Of a DNA stretch of 64,000 nt, positions 44,657 through 55,014 are shown in pieces. The translations under genes were made by a program, and so were the position numbers. Within the stretch, counting starts at the first letter, position 1, and the number at the start of each line of letters is the position of its first letter. This DNA is from Chaetomium olivaceum (Eukaryota; Ascomycota; Sordariomycetes; Sordariales; Chaetomiaceae), in contig JAYWVB010000008.1 in NCBI GenBank assembly GCA_039881045.1, positions 1-64,000 on the forward strand, given 5' to 3'. The notes beneath the pieces were generated by a model. The model ran no database searches. It worked only from the letters and a program-made list of their open reading frames with translations, and was not told where the DNA came from.

Positions 44657-46078
44657 TCAGCCGGGCCCGACAACGTCCAGCGGCCAAGAGATCCACGGCC
44701 TCCAGTAAGACCCAAGCAAGTCACCGACTACCTCGACAATCTCTTTACCCAACCCCTCCATGAACCAGTGGTCGGTGATGCCATGTAAAAGGGCGCCGAA
44801 ATAAGCAAACAAGACCAGCGCCGGGGGTTGCCGCTGGTGCAGCAGGGTAAAATACGCGTCGGGCGCAAAATGAATAAACATTAACGGCCCAGACCAGGAG
44901 CGGTTATACCCCCACGTAGCTAGCGTGGCCGCATCCATGGTGTCAAACTGGCGGATGAACATGCAGCACTTGCGGAGGATCCAAAGCGCCCGGTCGTACG
45001 TCTCGGCATCACCGCTATTCTTCCACGTCTCTCGCGTGCGTGCGAGAGAGATAACCATCGACGCCCTGAGATGCGACCGCGGCCGGCTCCAGCTCGTCCC
45101 AGTTGCCCAGGCCCATGATGATCTGCACGCGGCCAAAGCGCAGGTAGTTGTTGTCGGGTGCAGGACGGCATCGATGCCGCGGATCATAGGGATCCATTCA
45201 ACGCCCAGCACCAGCTCTTTGCGAGTCATGGCGTGACGGCGCTCTGTCTCGGCGGCGCCCACGACGTCGTCACCCCCACCACGTTGCGTCAACAGCCCAA
45301 AGACGTAAATCATGCTCAGCAACGACCAGATGAACAGCGCCTCGCTGTTCGCGTCGGTAATGTGGGCCACGGCCTGGCGGAATCCCAGGAGGGCCTCGTT
45401 GTGGTGCGCGGCGGCCTTGACCACGTTTGCGCCGCCGCCGCCGCTCCCGTGTGCAATATGTAGGGCGGCTAGGCTGAGGATGGCATGCGCTACGAAAGGG
45501 TGCTCAAAGCCTACCTCGGGGAACACGCGCTGCCACATGTCGACGCAGCTGGACTCGCGGCAGATGCTAACGCTGGTGGACAGTGTCCAGTGGTGGAGGA
45601 GGGCCAGATCGTCAATCCCGAAGGTGAACGGGGGTTCACGATGGGCGCGGCGGTGGTTCGGCCAGGAGACGAGGCCGCGGAGAAGGTCGAGACACTCACA
45701 TCCCCGGCCCGTGAGCGGGGCGAAGTTTCATTTTCAGCGCCGCTGGAGGTTCTCTGACTCGAACCTGCCGTTGCCGCGACGATGCCCTGTCGGACTGAGG
45801 GGGCGAGAGCACCGAGGCATCCACCGTCATGGCCGCCCGGCTACCAGTGCCGGCCTGGCCTTGCACAGTGTAAATGCATTCTGCAGAACGCCGTGCGCAC
45901 GATTGGCAACTTGGCTTCTGCTCGTCACACTAAACAACGTTAGCCGCCGCTGAATATGCAAGATCGGAGTTGAAATAGGGGCGGCCCGAACCTTGACGCG
46001 CCGCCTCCGACAGTTAACGCAGCCAGTCCTGGTCTTGTGATGGGGACGGCGTCGCACCGGGATCCCAGATCCTGCCAT
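44657..46078 (-). CDS. UPC2-like Zn2Cys6 transcription factor with compensating frameshifts
   Basis: Exons 45992-46078, 45765-45929 and 44657-45694 give 429 aa. The spliced zinc cluster is complete: C20-x2-C23-x6-C30-x6-C37-x2-C40-x6-C47 (GCVNCRRRRVKCDE, then SCQSCARRSAEC). The intron lies right after RRRRVK. The regulatory region has DLALLHHWTLSTS and VGFEHPFVAHAILSLAALH, as in UPC2/ECM22-like and related fungal regulators. The donors GTTCGG and GTTCGA are weak, so exon 2 borders are less certain. From 45157 back to about 45035 the present frame looks unlike the family, while the neighbouring frame reads NNYLRFGRVQIIMGLGNWDE. A one-base loss near 45156-45158 and a 4-bp GCGT tandem gain near 45035-45045 would account for this and restore the frame. 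The gene remains open throughout. Confidence 0.75.
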
Positions 46079-46934
46079 CTATGTCGTTTAGACGGAGCTT
46101 ACGGGAGCCAACTTGGGCCAGCTTGAAAGATACCCGGCCCCCGTACGAAGTAACGCAGCGGATTAGCCTCGCGAAGGAGCGAAAGAAATTTGGATAAGGC
46201 GAATCGGCAACTCCGATGACGACGATGCGCGTAACTATACGAATACGATAAGCGAGACACAAAACCCAAACGAGCAGACGATCGCGCAGTTCTGGGTTGG
46301 TCGAGGAGAACCAGCAAGCTGTGATTGGAGTGGCGTACTCCGGAAGTTCCCGTCATGGACCCCCTGGAAGGGACCCTCGTGGAGACTTTGAGTGGAGTTG
46401 TTTTTGATTTGCTGAGGTTGGATGGAGGAAAACCTCAGGGACTGAACTCGTCCTCGTTCGTCGTTCATATCCTGATAAACCCTGCAAAACCCAACTTCAC
46501 TCACTCCACCCGAGTCATGTATGTACAGACATATACACAAGTACTTCTGCCGGCAGCGAGGAATGGAATACGCCGAATACGTGGACTACTCGCCGCTATG
46601 CGAAATACGCGGACTATGCGAAGTCCGCAAAATCCATGCAAACAAAGTGACAGCGTGAAATGGGGCATCGCTCTGGCGGCGAATATATTCGTAAAATATC
46701 GTCAAAGGCCGAGCCTCGCTCCAGTCTCCATTAGGACTACACAATCATATCCGATCAGGCGGACCTGAGCAGAGCTGACCTATTTTGGGTGACTTCGAAG
46801 ATGAAATAGCATATAGCAAGACAGGAACGTGCCTCTTAACTTCCCGCCCTCCCCAGTCGATTACCACAGCGGGGTTCCGTGGGGGGTGGGAAAGCTAGTT
46901 GACAGCGCTATGATAGCCTGAAAATATTTGACAA
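46079..46934. other. Intergenic with short degenerate repeats
   Basis: No gene. At 46565-46630 the words TACGCGGACTATGCGAA and relatives repeat imperfectly about four times (CGAATACGTGGACT, CGAAATACGCGGACT, CGAAGTCCGC). The right end leads into the 18-bp tandem array. Confidence 0.4.
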
Positions 46935-46939
46935 TTTTG

Positions 46940-47045
46940 ACAACTAGCATACCCCGCATAATTAGCATACCCAATGCAACTAGCATACCCAATGCAACTA
47001 GCATACCCAATGCAACTAGCATACCCAATGCAACTAGCATTCCCA
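46940..47045 (+). repeat. 18-bp tandem array (ACTAGCATACCCAATGCA)n
   Basis: About four exact copies of ACTAGCATACCCAATGCA (46977-47040) with degenerate copies on both sides (ACTAGCATACCCCGCATA, ACTAGCATTCCC). The same word occurs in reverse orientation at 52543-52562, so the array may be a subterminal repeat of the element proposed for 46.9-52.6 kb. Confidence 0.85.
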
Positions 47046-47447
47046 CGCCGCTCGCAGCCTCGCTCCAGCGCCTAGCCTGCCACACCCTCCGCTGCACCCT
47101 CCTGTGCACCCCCATTGCACCCTGTTATTGTATTTTGAGCCACTGCTGTATTTAGCGTCTGTTTCCCTACCTACATAAAGATTCCCAACACCCCCTCAAT
47201 AATACGGGATTCGCGTGCATCCATCCCCAGCGGGTCCACACGTCATGTAAGTCCTCTTGGCCCCGCTGCTAACTGCCTGGTCGCGGGTTGGTTTGGTTGA
47301 ACAGAAGCGCTGTCGGCCTGCTGGTTAGCCGAAGAGGGAGCGCGACACCACTTTCCAGGTTATCTTTGTCGTCTACCCCAACCGGTTCGTTACCTGACAC
47401 AGGCGTCATTAGGGGAGGTAAAAACGGGAAACTTACATCGCGCGCTC

Positions 47448-49355
47448 TCACAACGCATGTACGTCCCAGTTCACCCAGATGATGCCAACGCCCCTGACCG
47501 GTACCATGTAGAGACGCACAGGGCGAATGGCAGGCACCCCAACCACTACAGCATCTTCCGTCTCCTCCATTATCTCCAAGTCCAGGAGCTTATGTCGAGT
47601 CTTTGTACGCTTGATCAGTGTTAGTACTGTGAAGATGTGTCTGTCCTTGTCGTTGTCGAGGACGAAGATATGGTCCACCCGCCCGAAAAGATTCTGGTTG
47701 TCGCGCTTGAATCGTACAAAGTCGCCAGTCCTGAACGTGAAGCGGTCGTTCGACTTCCTGCCCGTATGAACGAAACATTAGCCTGGGCACACCGCTAAGC
47801 CGTCCAGCCTCTATTTGCCACTCAGGAGTCAATGTCCCTTCCGGGAACCTGTGCTGACAAGCACGCCGGCCGTCTGGGGGAATCTGACGAGGCGAGCCAG
47901 GCTCACGTGTCCCGGTGGTGGGAAAGGGGGAGGGGTGGGGACTCAGGGGTATGGACCTGGTGGTCTGGTACGCACCTGTCGGTGAATCCGAACTTCCGTG
48001 ACCACTGGATTGGCCGGTTCTCGAACAGAGATGGATATTGTGCAGGTTTGCCGTAGTCATACTGGTATGCCAGTCGGAGATGACCACGCCAAGTCGATGT
48101 CGTGTTGAGGTCCCCGGAGCGAGTCGGGATTCTATTGCCATCATTAATTGGGTGGGTTGCGACAACACTTTTTGTTGGGATACGATTGATCGCAGCCGGT
48201 CTGAGATGATTGCTGTCTGCGGACTGGTCGATTTCCATGTGTTTGTCGGAGGCTCTCCAACTGACTCTTAGCTTTCTCTGCTGCTACTGCCGCGTCTCGT
48301 GCCTCGGTGTTGTGCCTGCCTTTATCGCGAGAGATTCTGGTCGCTGCTCTAGTAGCGGTGAGTGCTGCACTTCTGCTTTCTGCTTGAGCCCGTGCTATCT
48401 CAACCTTGTGACGTTCCTCAGGCTTCAAACTAGCTGGCATTGTCGGTAACTTCAAGATATTCAGAGGGATGTCTGCCTCGCGCATATTCATCATCGGCAT
48501 CCGGCGGCGCATACGGTCTCGAAGTGTTGAGAGCTGTTTCGGGAGGCTCTGTATCATTGAAGGGACACTGCCGTCTTTGCCGCGGATCAGGAAAAGCACC
48601 TCCCGAAGGGATGCCCAATCTTGACGGCTTAGACCAGACCAGTCAAATCGGCAAAGGTCGCAAGAGCCTTCTCAAAGCTGGATGTCTCGATTGACTTATT
48701 CTGTCGTATCGGAACCAAAACCGATGTGTCTCGATGTCGGTATATAGCATCGGTGAACCGTGTTGGCTGGTAGACTCTCGGTCATCTTCCTCGTGTGGTA
48801 TTCCTTCATCGTCGAACGGAAGATTCTCAGTTGGCTGAGCCCCTCCAACCCAGATGCACTCTTCGTATTCGCCGGCTCCAAGAACATCGCTCATATGGAG
48901 TGCAGACCGAAGAATATGTGCCGCTGCATCTTCAGTGTCGCCAGCTTTGAGTGCGTCCATATCAACAATGGCTAGAGCTAGGATCAGCGCTGTTACCCAT
49001 AGGACTGGTTACAGGATAACTCACCTTCAGTCTCGGAGTCGGTGTCAGACTCGCAATGAAGACCGTCATCGTCAAAATCAGTGTCGCTAATATCATTGGC
49101 ACCTTCAATACCATGGATCGGCACGTCGGGGTGGATTTCCGGGATTCGTGGATTCGCGGAATAGATATCGCCCTCGTTGTCGTTCATAATTGTGTCGCCG
49201 AACCCTTCGGGAAAAGCAGAGGTTTCAATCGATGACTGGCTCAGCCCCATGTGGTTGTCTCTAAATTGAGGCCCCGGGTTCTGCGCCGATAGATGCTGCT
49301 TACGTGCTGTGCTGCGAAGTCGGCGCGACTTTAGACCCTTCGGTTGGTCGGCCAT
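47448..49355 (-). pseudogene. Decayed transposon-like protein gene (unrecognised)
   Basis: ATG 49355 opens exon 1 (49025-49355), with a 53-nt intron to exon 2 at 48971. Exon 2 continues AIVDMDALKAGDTEDAAAH and, after frame changes near 48700 and 48620, LREVLFLIRGKDGSVPSM, then LKLPTMPASLKPEERHK. It ends in a charged helix near 48290. A second part at 48150-47900 (WRGHLRLAYQYDYGKPAQYP) and a last part at 47730-47448 (TGDFVRFKRDNQNLFGRVDH, then VGVPAIRPVRLYMVPV) have the look of the C-terminus of a large fungal transposon protein. The expected middle (several hundred residues) is missing. No catalytic motif could be identified. I infer an internally deleted, frame-broken transposon gene; Tnp2/EnSpm type is only a guess. 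Confidence 0.45.
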
Positions 49356-50079
49356 ATTTGCGCTGTCAATGATCCCGATGGTGTGGATGGTGTTGTAAAG
49401 AAAATTTGATGTGGGAGGGTATTAGAGGGAGGAAATCGAAGGACTCGTGAGTGGGCGAGGAGTTGTTGCCAGAAAAATTCTCACAGAGGAGGCCGTTCCT
49501 TCCTTCCCTCCCGTTGGAAACTATTAACAGCCACAATTCCACGGTTATCAGACGGATGATGGGCGCTTACAACAGTGGGTTGGAGATGCTTCGAGCAGCC
49601 CAGAAATCATCAATTGAAGGTTGTTTCTTTCTGTTCTTCGGTGGTGGCCATCGCCCTAACCCTTTTGAATAGCTCGTTGTCCAGCCCCTGGATACCCTCA
49701 AACAGTAGCACCGGCAACCGAGCTTCCGTATTTCGAATGCCACCACTTCCAACACCACCACATGACTATGAGAAGCCGCGCAAACCGCCAAACAGTGCCA
49801 CTTTAGTCAAATAATATCAGCGCTGGTATCAAATCAAATCCAACTTGTTTGACCATTTTGAACCACGATTTGATTTGATGGATTTGTTTGTTTGATGGAC
49901 TTGATTTGTTGCCAGTGCTGAATGCGATGCACCTAACTCTGTCTTTTATTCATCCGAGGCCATTCACTTCTACGCCACTCACCACAACCGCAGATCGCGC
50001 CATCAACACTGAATTAACAGACGGTGCTAGCCGTCTCAACAATCTAAGCGGCTTTTTTTTGCCCAAGACGACAGCGAAC
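49356..50079. other. Divergent spacer inside the candidate element
   Basis: Lies between the start codons of the two divergent genes. Around 49815-49910 the words TTTGATTTGAT, GATTTG and TTTGTTTGATGGA repeat in an AT-rich patch. Short frames are not supported. Confidence 0.4.
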
Positions 50080-52205
50080 ATGACTGATCCTAGCAAACAT
50101 CACAAGCAACCTGGCCCACCACGACCCTCCCGACTTACGAAGGGTGCGGCAGGAAGCGGCCACCCTCAAGGTAATGTGCGGCGGCATACATGTCATATAA
50201 CTGCTCCCAAGTTGACTTTCCTTAAGAACCGGAACCTATCCCGGCGAGGGCGACCCAAGCGATGCGGCCGGCCGCACATGCCGAGCCGGTCGTTGCCGCG
50301 ACTCCAACCATAACCCACAATGCTTCAGGCACCCAGCCCAGCACTGCATCATCGAGGAAGACTCGAGGAGGCTCGACAATCCGCAGCGCTGCCGAAAAGT
50401 CCGGCAGGTGTTGTTCGTCTTCTGCAGTACCAAGCCACTTGGTCGCATCGTCGCCGATGCATGCCCGGGCATCAGCAATACATCAAGGACCTTTTCGGAC
50501 CTTTACGGTTATGCGCAGCGGATATCCGCCAACCTCAAACACCGGCTTCTGTTCCAGCAAATGTACAGCCTTGCACGGACATGGCTCAATGATTTCGGTA
50601 AGACGGACTTCCGCCTGGACCCCCGGATTTACATCGACGCCTGGCAGTATGGCGAAGGGTACCAGGACTTCCACAAAGACGATCTCGAGCACACCAAGAG
50701 ATGGATTTACAGCCGTATTGATGCGACACTCTTTAGGGTCGTATTCAAGCAATGGGCACCAATCATCGACTGGGAGAACACCTTTGACAAGCGACAAAAG
50801 AAGCCCTTCTACTACCTGAGGATCATGTTTGCGACTATGATGAAGGAAATTGCTTTTGTGGTTGTCTCAGAGGAGATTATGAATGAAGGTCGACAGTGGC
50901 GCCCGACGATCATGACCGGCTGAAAGCGCGACGACACACAGCGACGCATCTGCGACAGGGTCTTTGACAGCCTTGCAGCCTTCGAGAACTTCAAGGACAT
51001 TGAGCTTGGTCATTTCACGTGGCTCCCCGCCGGCGATAGTCTACAAGAGCCGAATGAAGACCTGGGCATTGTCCACTCAGAGTTACTCAACCAGCATATC
51101 ATCTCCAACTCGTCCCCCCCTGGCTCTGAGAGTGACGAGCCCCCTTATCCTCGAGATTCACCGCGTCGCAAGACAACACAGCGTCCTCCTCGTCATCAGA
51201 TCCAGCGCCCTGCTATGACAGACACAACTGGCCTTTTCGGCATGCCATATGCGATGTCTACCCCTAAGACGAAGGACACGGCTAAACCTCAGCCTACATT
51301 CCATGGTCATCCTCGGGCTGACGACGGCCCCCCTAGTATTGACACTCAGGGGAAGCAGATCATCATTTCTGATGACGAGCAGCATGATCATGATGACTCC
51401 ATGTTCGTGGATGGTGATGAAGACATCTTTAGGGACAATCAGCAGCACGGTGAACTTATAGATGAAGGGGCTTGCACATCACCTGGTTATGACGAAGATG
51501 ACCAGCCGTTGTTGCGAGCTGCCAGCATCAAATATCCGCCGCACAATGTCGCCGCCGTCGATGGCCAGCGAGCACACGGTGTTTTGGCCGGGCCTAGTGT
51601 CAGCCAACCCACCGGAACAACCCCATCGAACTTCCAGGGCATCACCAGAACAACATCGCATCACCAGAACAACATCGCAGAGGATGTCATCGCCACCACC
51701 TACGCGGCCTGGCTTGGCTACCGGATCAGTTCATCTCCCGCAATCCAGGATCCAGGTGCCCATCATCCCCACATCCGATACAGGCAGCGTCCACAGCCGG
51801 TCGGTGGTGCAGCAACAGACTCGGCAGTGCACAACACCCGGTGCAACTGTCAACGCTCCGACGACAGAGGCCACCCCGGCAGCGAAAACATCTCTGACGG
51901 GGTTTAGCGCAGGCGACTTTACCACAACAACCGCCCAAGCTACTCCAGTTACCCGCGCTTCGAACCGCAACCGCAGGAAGTCTCAGCGTGCTCTGGAAGC
52001 TGACAGCAACACGCAGGAAGCTCACACTAATACTCGCGGAGTCACAGCTAGACATAGTGGTACTCTGGCCCCCCGGGGCAAACGTGCGGGTGGCGGGGAT
52101 TCTGGCAAACCCATGTCTCGGCCTGGAAAGCAGCAGCAGAGAGCCAGGCTTGGACGTAACACCCGGGTGGATGACCAAGAGTCAGAAGGATACTCTAACT
52201 TGTGA
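50080..52205 (+). pseudogene. Unrecognised protein gene, one stop and one frame change
   Basis: Exons 50080-50170, 50227-50407 and from 50476 are phase-consistent. They begin MTDPSKHHKQPGPPRPSRL and reach SNTSRTFSDLYGYAQRISAN. A globular-looking part follows (KTDFRLDPRIYIDAWQYG, KRQKKPFYYLRIMFATMMKE). An in-frame TGA at 50921 (CGA-to-TGA type) breaks it. The same frame then stays open from 50924 for almost 330 codons, through GHFTWLPAGDSLQEPNEDLG to IIISDDEQHDHDDS. Near 51720 a frame change leads to a Thr/Ala-rich basic tail ending ESEGYSNL at 52205. I do not recognise a domain. The long open frame after a single nonsense codon suggests recent inactivation or read-through. It may be the accessory gene of the candidate element. 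Confidence 0.5.
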
Positions 52206-52707
52206 CCTCCAACCGGTTTTACCCTTGTACGGCCGTATTCAATCGTTGCTAGTGGTAGTATATGTGTAAAGTATTCAAGAATGGATTATGTGGCCAAAAG
52301 AAAATAAAAAACCTGGTTCAGTCCTTGATTTCATCTTGTCCAGCGTTGTGCTTTTGTAAATTGGGCGAGGCGTACACCAGACAGTGGCTTACAGTGGCTT
52401 ACCTACAGTGGCCTACAGTGGCTTACAGTGGTGCAGTGGCAGTCCCATTGCCACGAGTCCTGATCAATCTGTCGGATGGGGCAAGGACCCATAAATAACC
52501 ACCAATCAGAGAGCGGAACGCCGGGAATGGTAGTTGCTCGAGGTATGCTAGTTGCTCTGGGAATGATACTTGACAAGACAACGATAGATTGCATTCCTGG
52601 AAGGCCAAGTACATACTTGCCTGGCACATTTTCCCACTACGGTACCAAACCAACACCACTACTTCGCCAGTCAGGGGTGCAAAGAACACACAACACAAGC
52701 CGTAAAC
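52206..52707. other. Spacer with two repeat clusters
   Basis: At 52381-52440 the word ACAGTGGCTTACAGTGG occurs in about five overlapping, slightly varied copies. At 52525-52570 GGTATGCTAGTTGCTCTGGG is the reverse complement of the 18-bp array word of the left side. No gene is seen. Confidence 0.6.
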
Positions 52708-53259
52708 ATGTGCACAACTTACTATTTTGCTCAGCCAGCCCAGTATCAACATGCGTATATGCCCCAACTCAGACCACGACTCGTCACCCAGATGCAGAAA
52801 TTTGATGCGTTGGGGAGACTCCAAGAGACTATCGATCTTTTCTCACTCGGCCCTCTCACATCGAGGCTGCGCAAAGATATCCGCAGCCTCACCAAAAACA
52901 GCAACTCACCCCCCAACCTCATCATGACGAGGGAGACAATCCGAGGAGCCCAGGACAAGGCACCGGGCCAGGATGGACCCGAGACAGATCTGGCTGGCGC
53001 CGCGGCTTGGGACATGTATCGTTACCGCGGAATGGGCGCTCATGGCGCCGCCTTTTGGGCGGACGGTCGCTTCTGGAAAGCGACAAGAAATGGAGAGGGC
53101 CTGTACAGCATTGCGGAGGATCCTACCTCTGACACCTCTGACATCCAATGGTCATGGACCAGGAAGACACAAGTAAATACCCCCGGGCAAGCCTCCAAAT
53201 TCTGCAGTCATCGTGATATTGACAACGGTTTGCACAGAATAGCAAGGAGTTGGAGTTGA
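52708..53259 (+). CDS. Hypothetical protein, 183 aa
   Basis: One open frame from ATG 52708 (MCTTYYFAQPAQYQHAYM). The middle is helical and charged (GRLQETIDLFSLGPLTSRL). A C-terminal half with many Trp/Gly/Tyr residues (WDMYRYRGMGAHGAAFWADG, RFWKATRNGEGLYSIAEDP, SDIQWSWTRKT) looks like a small folded domain. There is no signal peptide or membrane segment. I do not recognise the family. It lies immediately beyond the right repeat cluster of the candidate element, so it could be its neighbour or its cargo. Splicing within the frame cannot be excluded. Confidence 0.4.
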   Translation: MCTTYYFAQPAQYQHAYMPQLRPRLVTQMQKFDALGRLQETIDLFSLGPLTSRLRKDIRSLTKNSNSPPNLIMTRETIRGAQDKAPGQDGPETDLAGAAAWDMYRYRGMGAHGAAFWADGRFWKATRNGEGLYSIAEDPTSDTSDIQWSWTRKTQVNTPGQASKFCSHRDIDNGLHRIARSWS

Positions 53260-54003
53260 AAGCAGTCGGGACCGTAAACGTTCTGGCGCTCCTGACTTTG
53301 GGTAGCCCGGGAACACTGACCGTGCCTCAGGCTGAGGGACTAAGCATGGGACATGAGAACATTATACTGTTGACAGGTGCTTGGGTCGCATGTGCAGAAG
53401 AATGGCTGTGTTTCCAATAAACGAACGTTCTACCCCTTGACTTTCCAGGTGTGATGTGGTTCATATGAGTGCGATCGAGCTGTTTTTTTCTTCTAAGTTT
53501 GCTTGCTTTCGATCAAGCTAGAAACCCCGTGATATACCTTATGGTGGAAGAGTGCTACCAACCAGGGCTACTGCCGTTCGAGTTGACGGCACTCGGGTAT
53601 GGCTCCCGCACCTGGGCAACGAAGCCTCCGCAGGGGGTGGCGTGCTATCCCCTGCCATTGACGAAGCTGGAAACACGATGACCATGCTGCCCGCTGTCGA
53701 GAACTACAAGAGCACATTTGAAGCGGCACCAACACAACAGACGGTGAAGATCGAGGGCAGTAGCGCCGCGGAGACTGGAGGTATGTTTTTCGGGACAGGT
53801 TCAGTGCATGTGTAAGACGGACGTTACTATACACCATCAGGGTCCCACGAAACGCCAAATTCATTTATTCCTGATCTCTATCTAATATATTATGTACATT
53901 GGGGGGCAGTGCGGGCCCTCTTCCGACCCATGACTCCAGTTTCCAGTGCCAACCATGCTCAAACGCGCCTCCCCCCCCTCCTCCATCTTCCCTTTCTCCC
54001 AGA
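53260..54003. other. Intergenic
   Basis: 3' flank of the GH10 gene. A frame at 53552-53815 (+) reads like a fragment (AGNTMTMLPAVENYKSTFE), but without start, splice or family support I do not call it. Confidence 0.4.
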
Positions 54004-55014
54004 TCAGGAGCTGTTGACAAAGGCTCTGAGGGCAGCATGGGTAGAATCGAACGCAGCCTTGGGGCGATACTTCTCGTCGAACATCAATGGCTTCGCGCCA
54101 GGCAGCCAGGTGTAGGCGTGTTTATCCGTGAAGCCCCAGAAGCTGATGTCAGTGATGCCTGCGTTCAAAGCCTCGTCGATGACAGCGCCGTAGATCTCAG
54201 CCTGGAGGGTGACGTTGAGCGTGTGGACGTCCATTTCCGCGATGGTCACCTCCAGCCCGAGGGCCTTGTAGGAGTTTACCAGGTCTGCGACGACGCCTGG
54301 GACCAGGGCGACTTCGGTGATGTGCATCTGCAGGGCGACGCCATCGATCGGGACTCCGTTGGCCACGAGCCCGGAGACCAGGTCGTGGAGTTCCTGACGC
54401 TTACCGGGGAGTGACTCGACGAGGTTCTCGTTGATGAACAGCTTGGCGTCCGGAGCTGCTGCCCGGGCGATGCGGAAGGCATCGCCGATGTAGCCGGGAC
54501 CGAGCACTTTGTAGAAAGTGTTGGTTTGCAAGCCGCCACCCTGTGTTTCAAGGGCTTCGGTGACAACATCCCACCGGTCCACCTTGCCGCTATACCGGTG
54601 CATGACGGCCTCGAAGTGAGCCGTCATCGCAGCACGAAACGCTGCGGGACTGGTGATGTTCAGTAGGTAGTCGGGGTTGCAGCAGCTCGAGATGAGCCCG
54701 TGTCCCTTGACCACCATGTCGTGGGCTTTCGCAAAGTCGACCAGCCGGTCGATCGTTTCCCAGGTGAAGTTCCCTTCGGTCGGGTGGATGAACGCCCACT
54801 TCAGCTCATTTTCGGACGAGAGGCTGTTGAACTGCTCGGCCAGCACGGCCGCGAATTTAGGATCGTCGAGGTAGGTTGGGTTGATCGCTCCAGACCCGAT
54901 GAGGATGTCCTTCTTGCCGGCCTCCCTCCTCAGGGATGGTATTTTCGTACTGGGGATTCCGCATGAAGCTTCGACAGCGGTGAGCAGCGCCAAGATGAGT
55001 GTTGCGGGCTTCAT
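54004..55014 (-). CDS. Secreted GH10 endo-1,4-beta-xylanase-like enzyme (divergent)
   Basis: A single exon of 336 aa begins at ATG 55014 with signal peptide MKPATLILALLTAVEA. The GH10 barrel is visible: FNSLSSENELKWAFIHP (62-78), the acid/base region WDVVTEAL with Glu153, the nucleophile region VTIAEMDV with Glu260, and ISFWGFTDKHAYTWLPG (290-306). The length fits a lone catalytic domain. Differences from classical xylanases: the usual GHTLVWHxQ stretch is GHGLISSCCNPDY, and the Asn before the acid/base Glu is Thr. These residues line the -1/-2 subsites, so specificity may differ from xylan. It acts outside the cell. There is no carbohydrate-binding module. Confidence 0.88.
   Translation of the reverse strand: MKPATLILALLTAVEASCGIPSTKIPSLRREAGKKDILIGSGAINPTYLDDPKFAAVLAEQFNSLSSENELKWAFIHPTEGNFTWETIDRLVDFAKAHDMVVKGHGLISSCCNPDYLLNITSPAAFRAAMTAHFEAVMHRYSGKVDRWDVVTEALETQGGGLQTNTFYKVLGPGYIGDAFRIARAAAPDAKLFINENLVESLPGKRQELHDLVSGLVANGVPIDGVALQMHITEVALVPGVVADLVNSYKALGLEVTIAEMDVHTLNVTLQAEIYGAVIDEALNAGITDISFWGFTDKHAYTWLPGAKPLMFDEKYRPKAAFDSTHAALRAFVNSS

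Larger units (their letters stand above)
46935..52620. mobile_element. Candidate large element with mirrored subterminal repeats and two divergent genes
   Basis: Left end: array of ACTAGCATACC words (46940-47045), then GCCACTG (47144-47150). Right end, read on the minus strand: ACTAGCATACC and ACTACCATTCC words (about 52570-52525), then a run of GCCACTGTA words (52440-52380). The same two word classes thus occur in the same order from both ends inward. Between them lie two uncharacterised, decayed genes transcribed toward the ends (47448-49355 on -, 50080-52205 on +). The minus-strand protein resembles what I remember of fungal Tnp2/EnSpm-associated proteins, but this is weak. Exact terminal inverted repeats and target duplications were not found, so the limits are approximate. 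Confidence 0.4.

Noticed and set aside
45590..45700. Intron from GTGAGTGTCTCG to CACCAG in the UPC2-like regulator
   Set aside because: It would remove DLALLHHWTLSTS, which matches the family well; an intron ending at 45695 keeps it.
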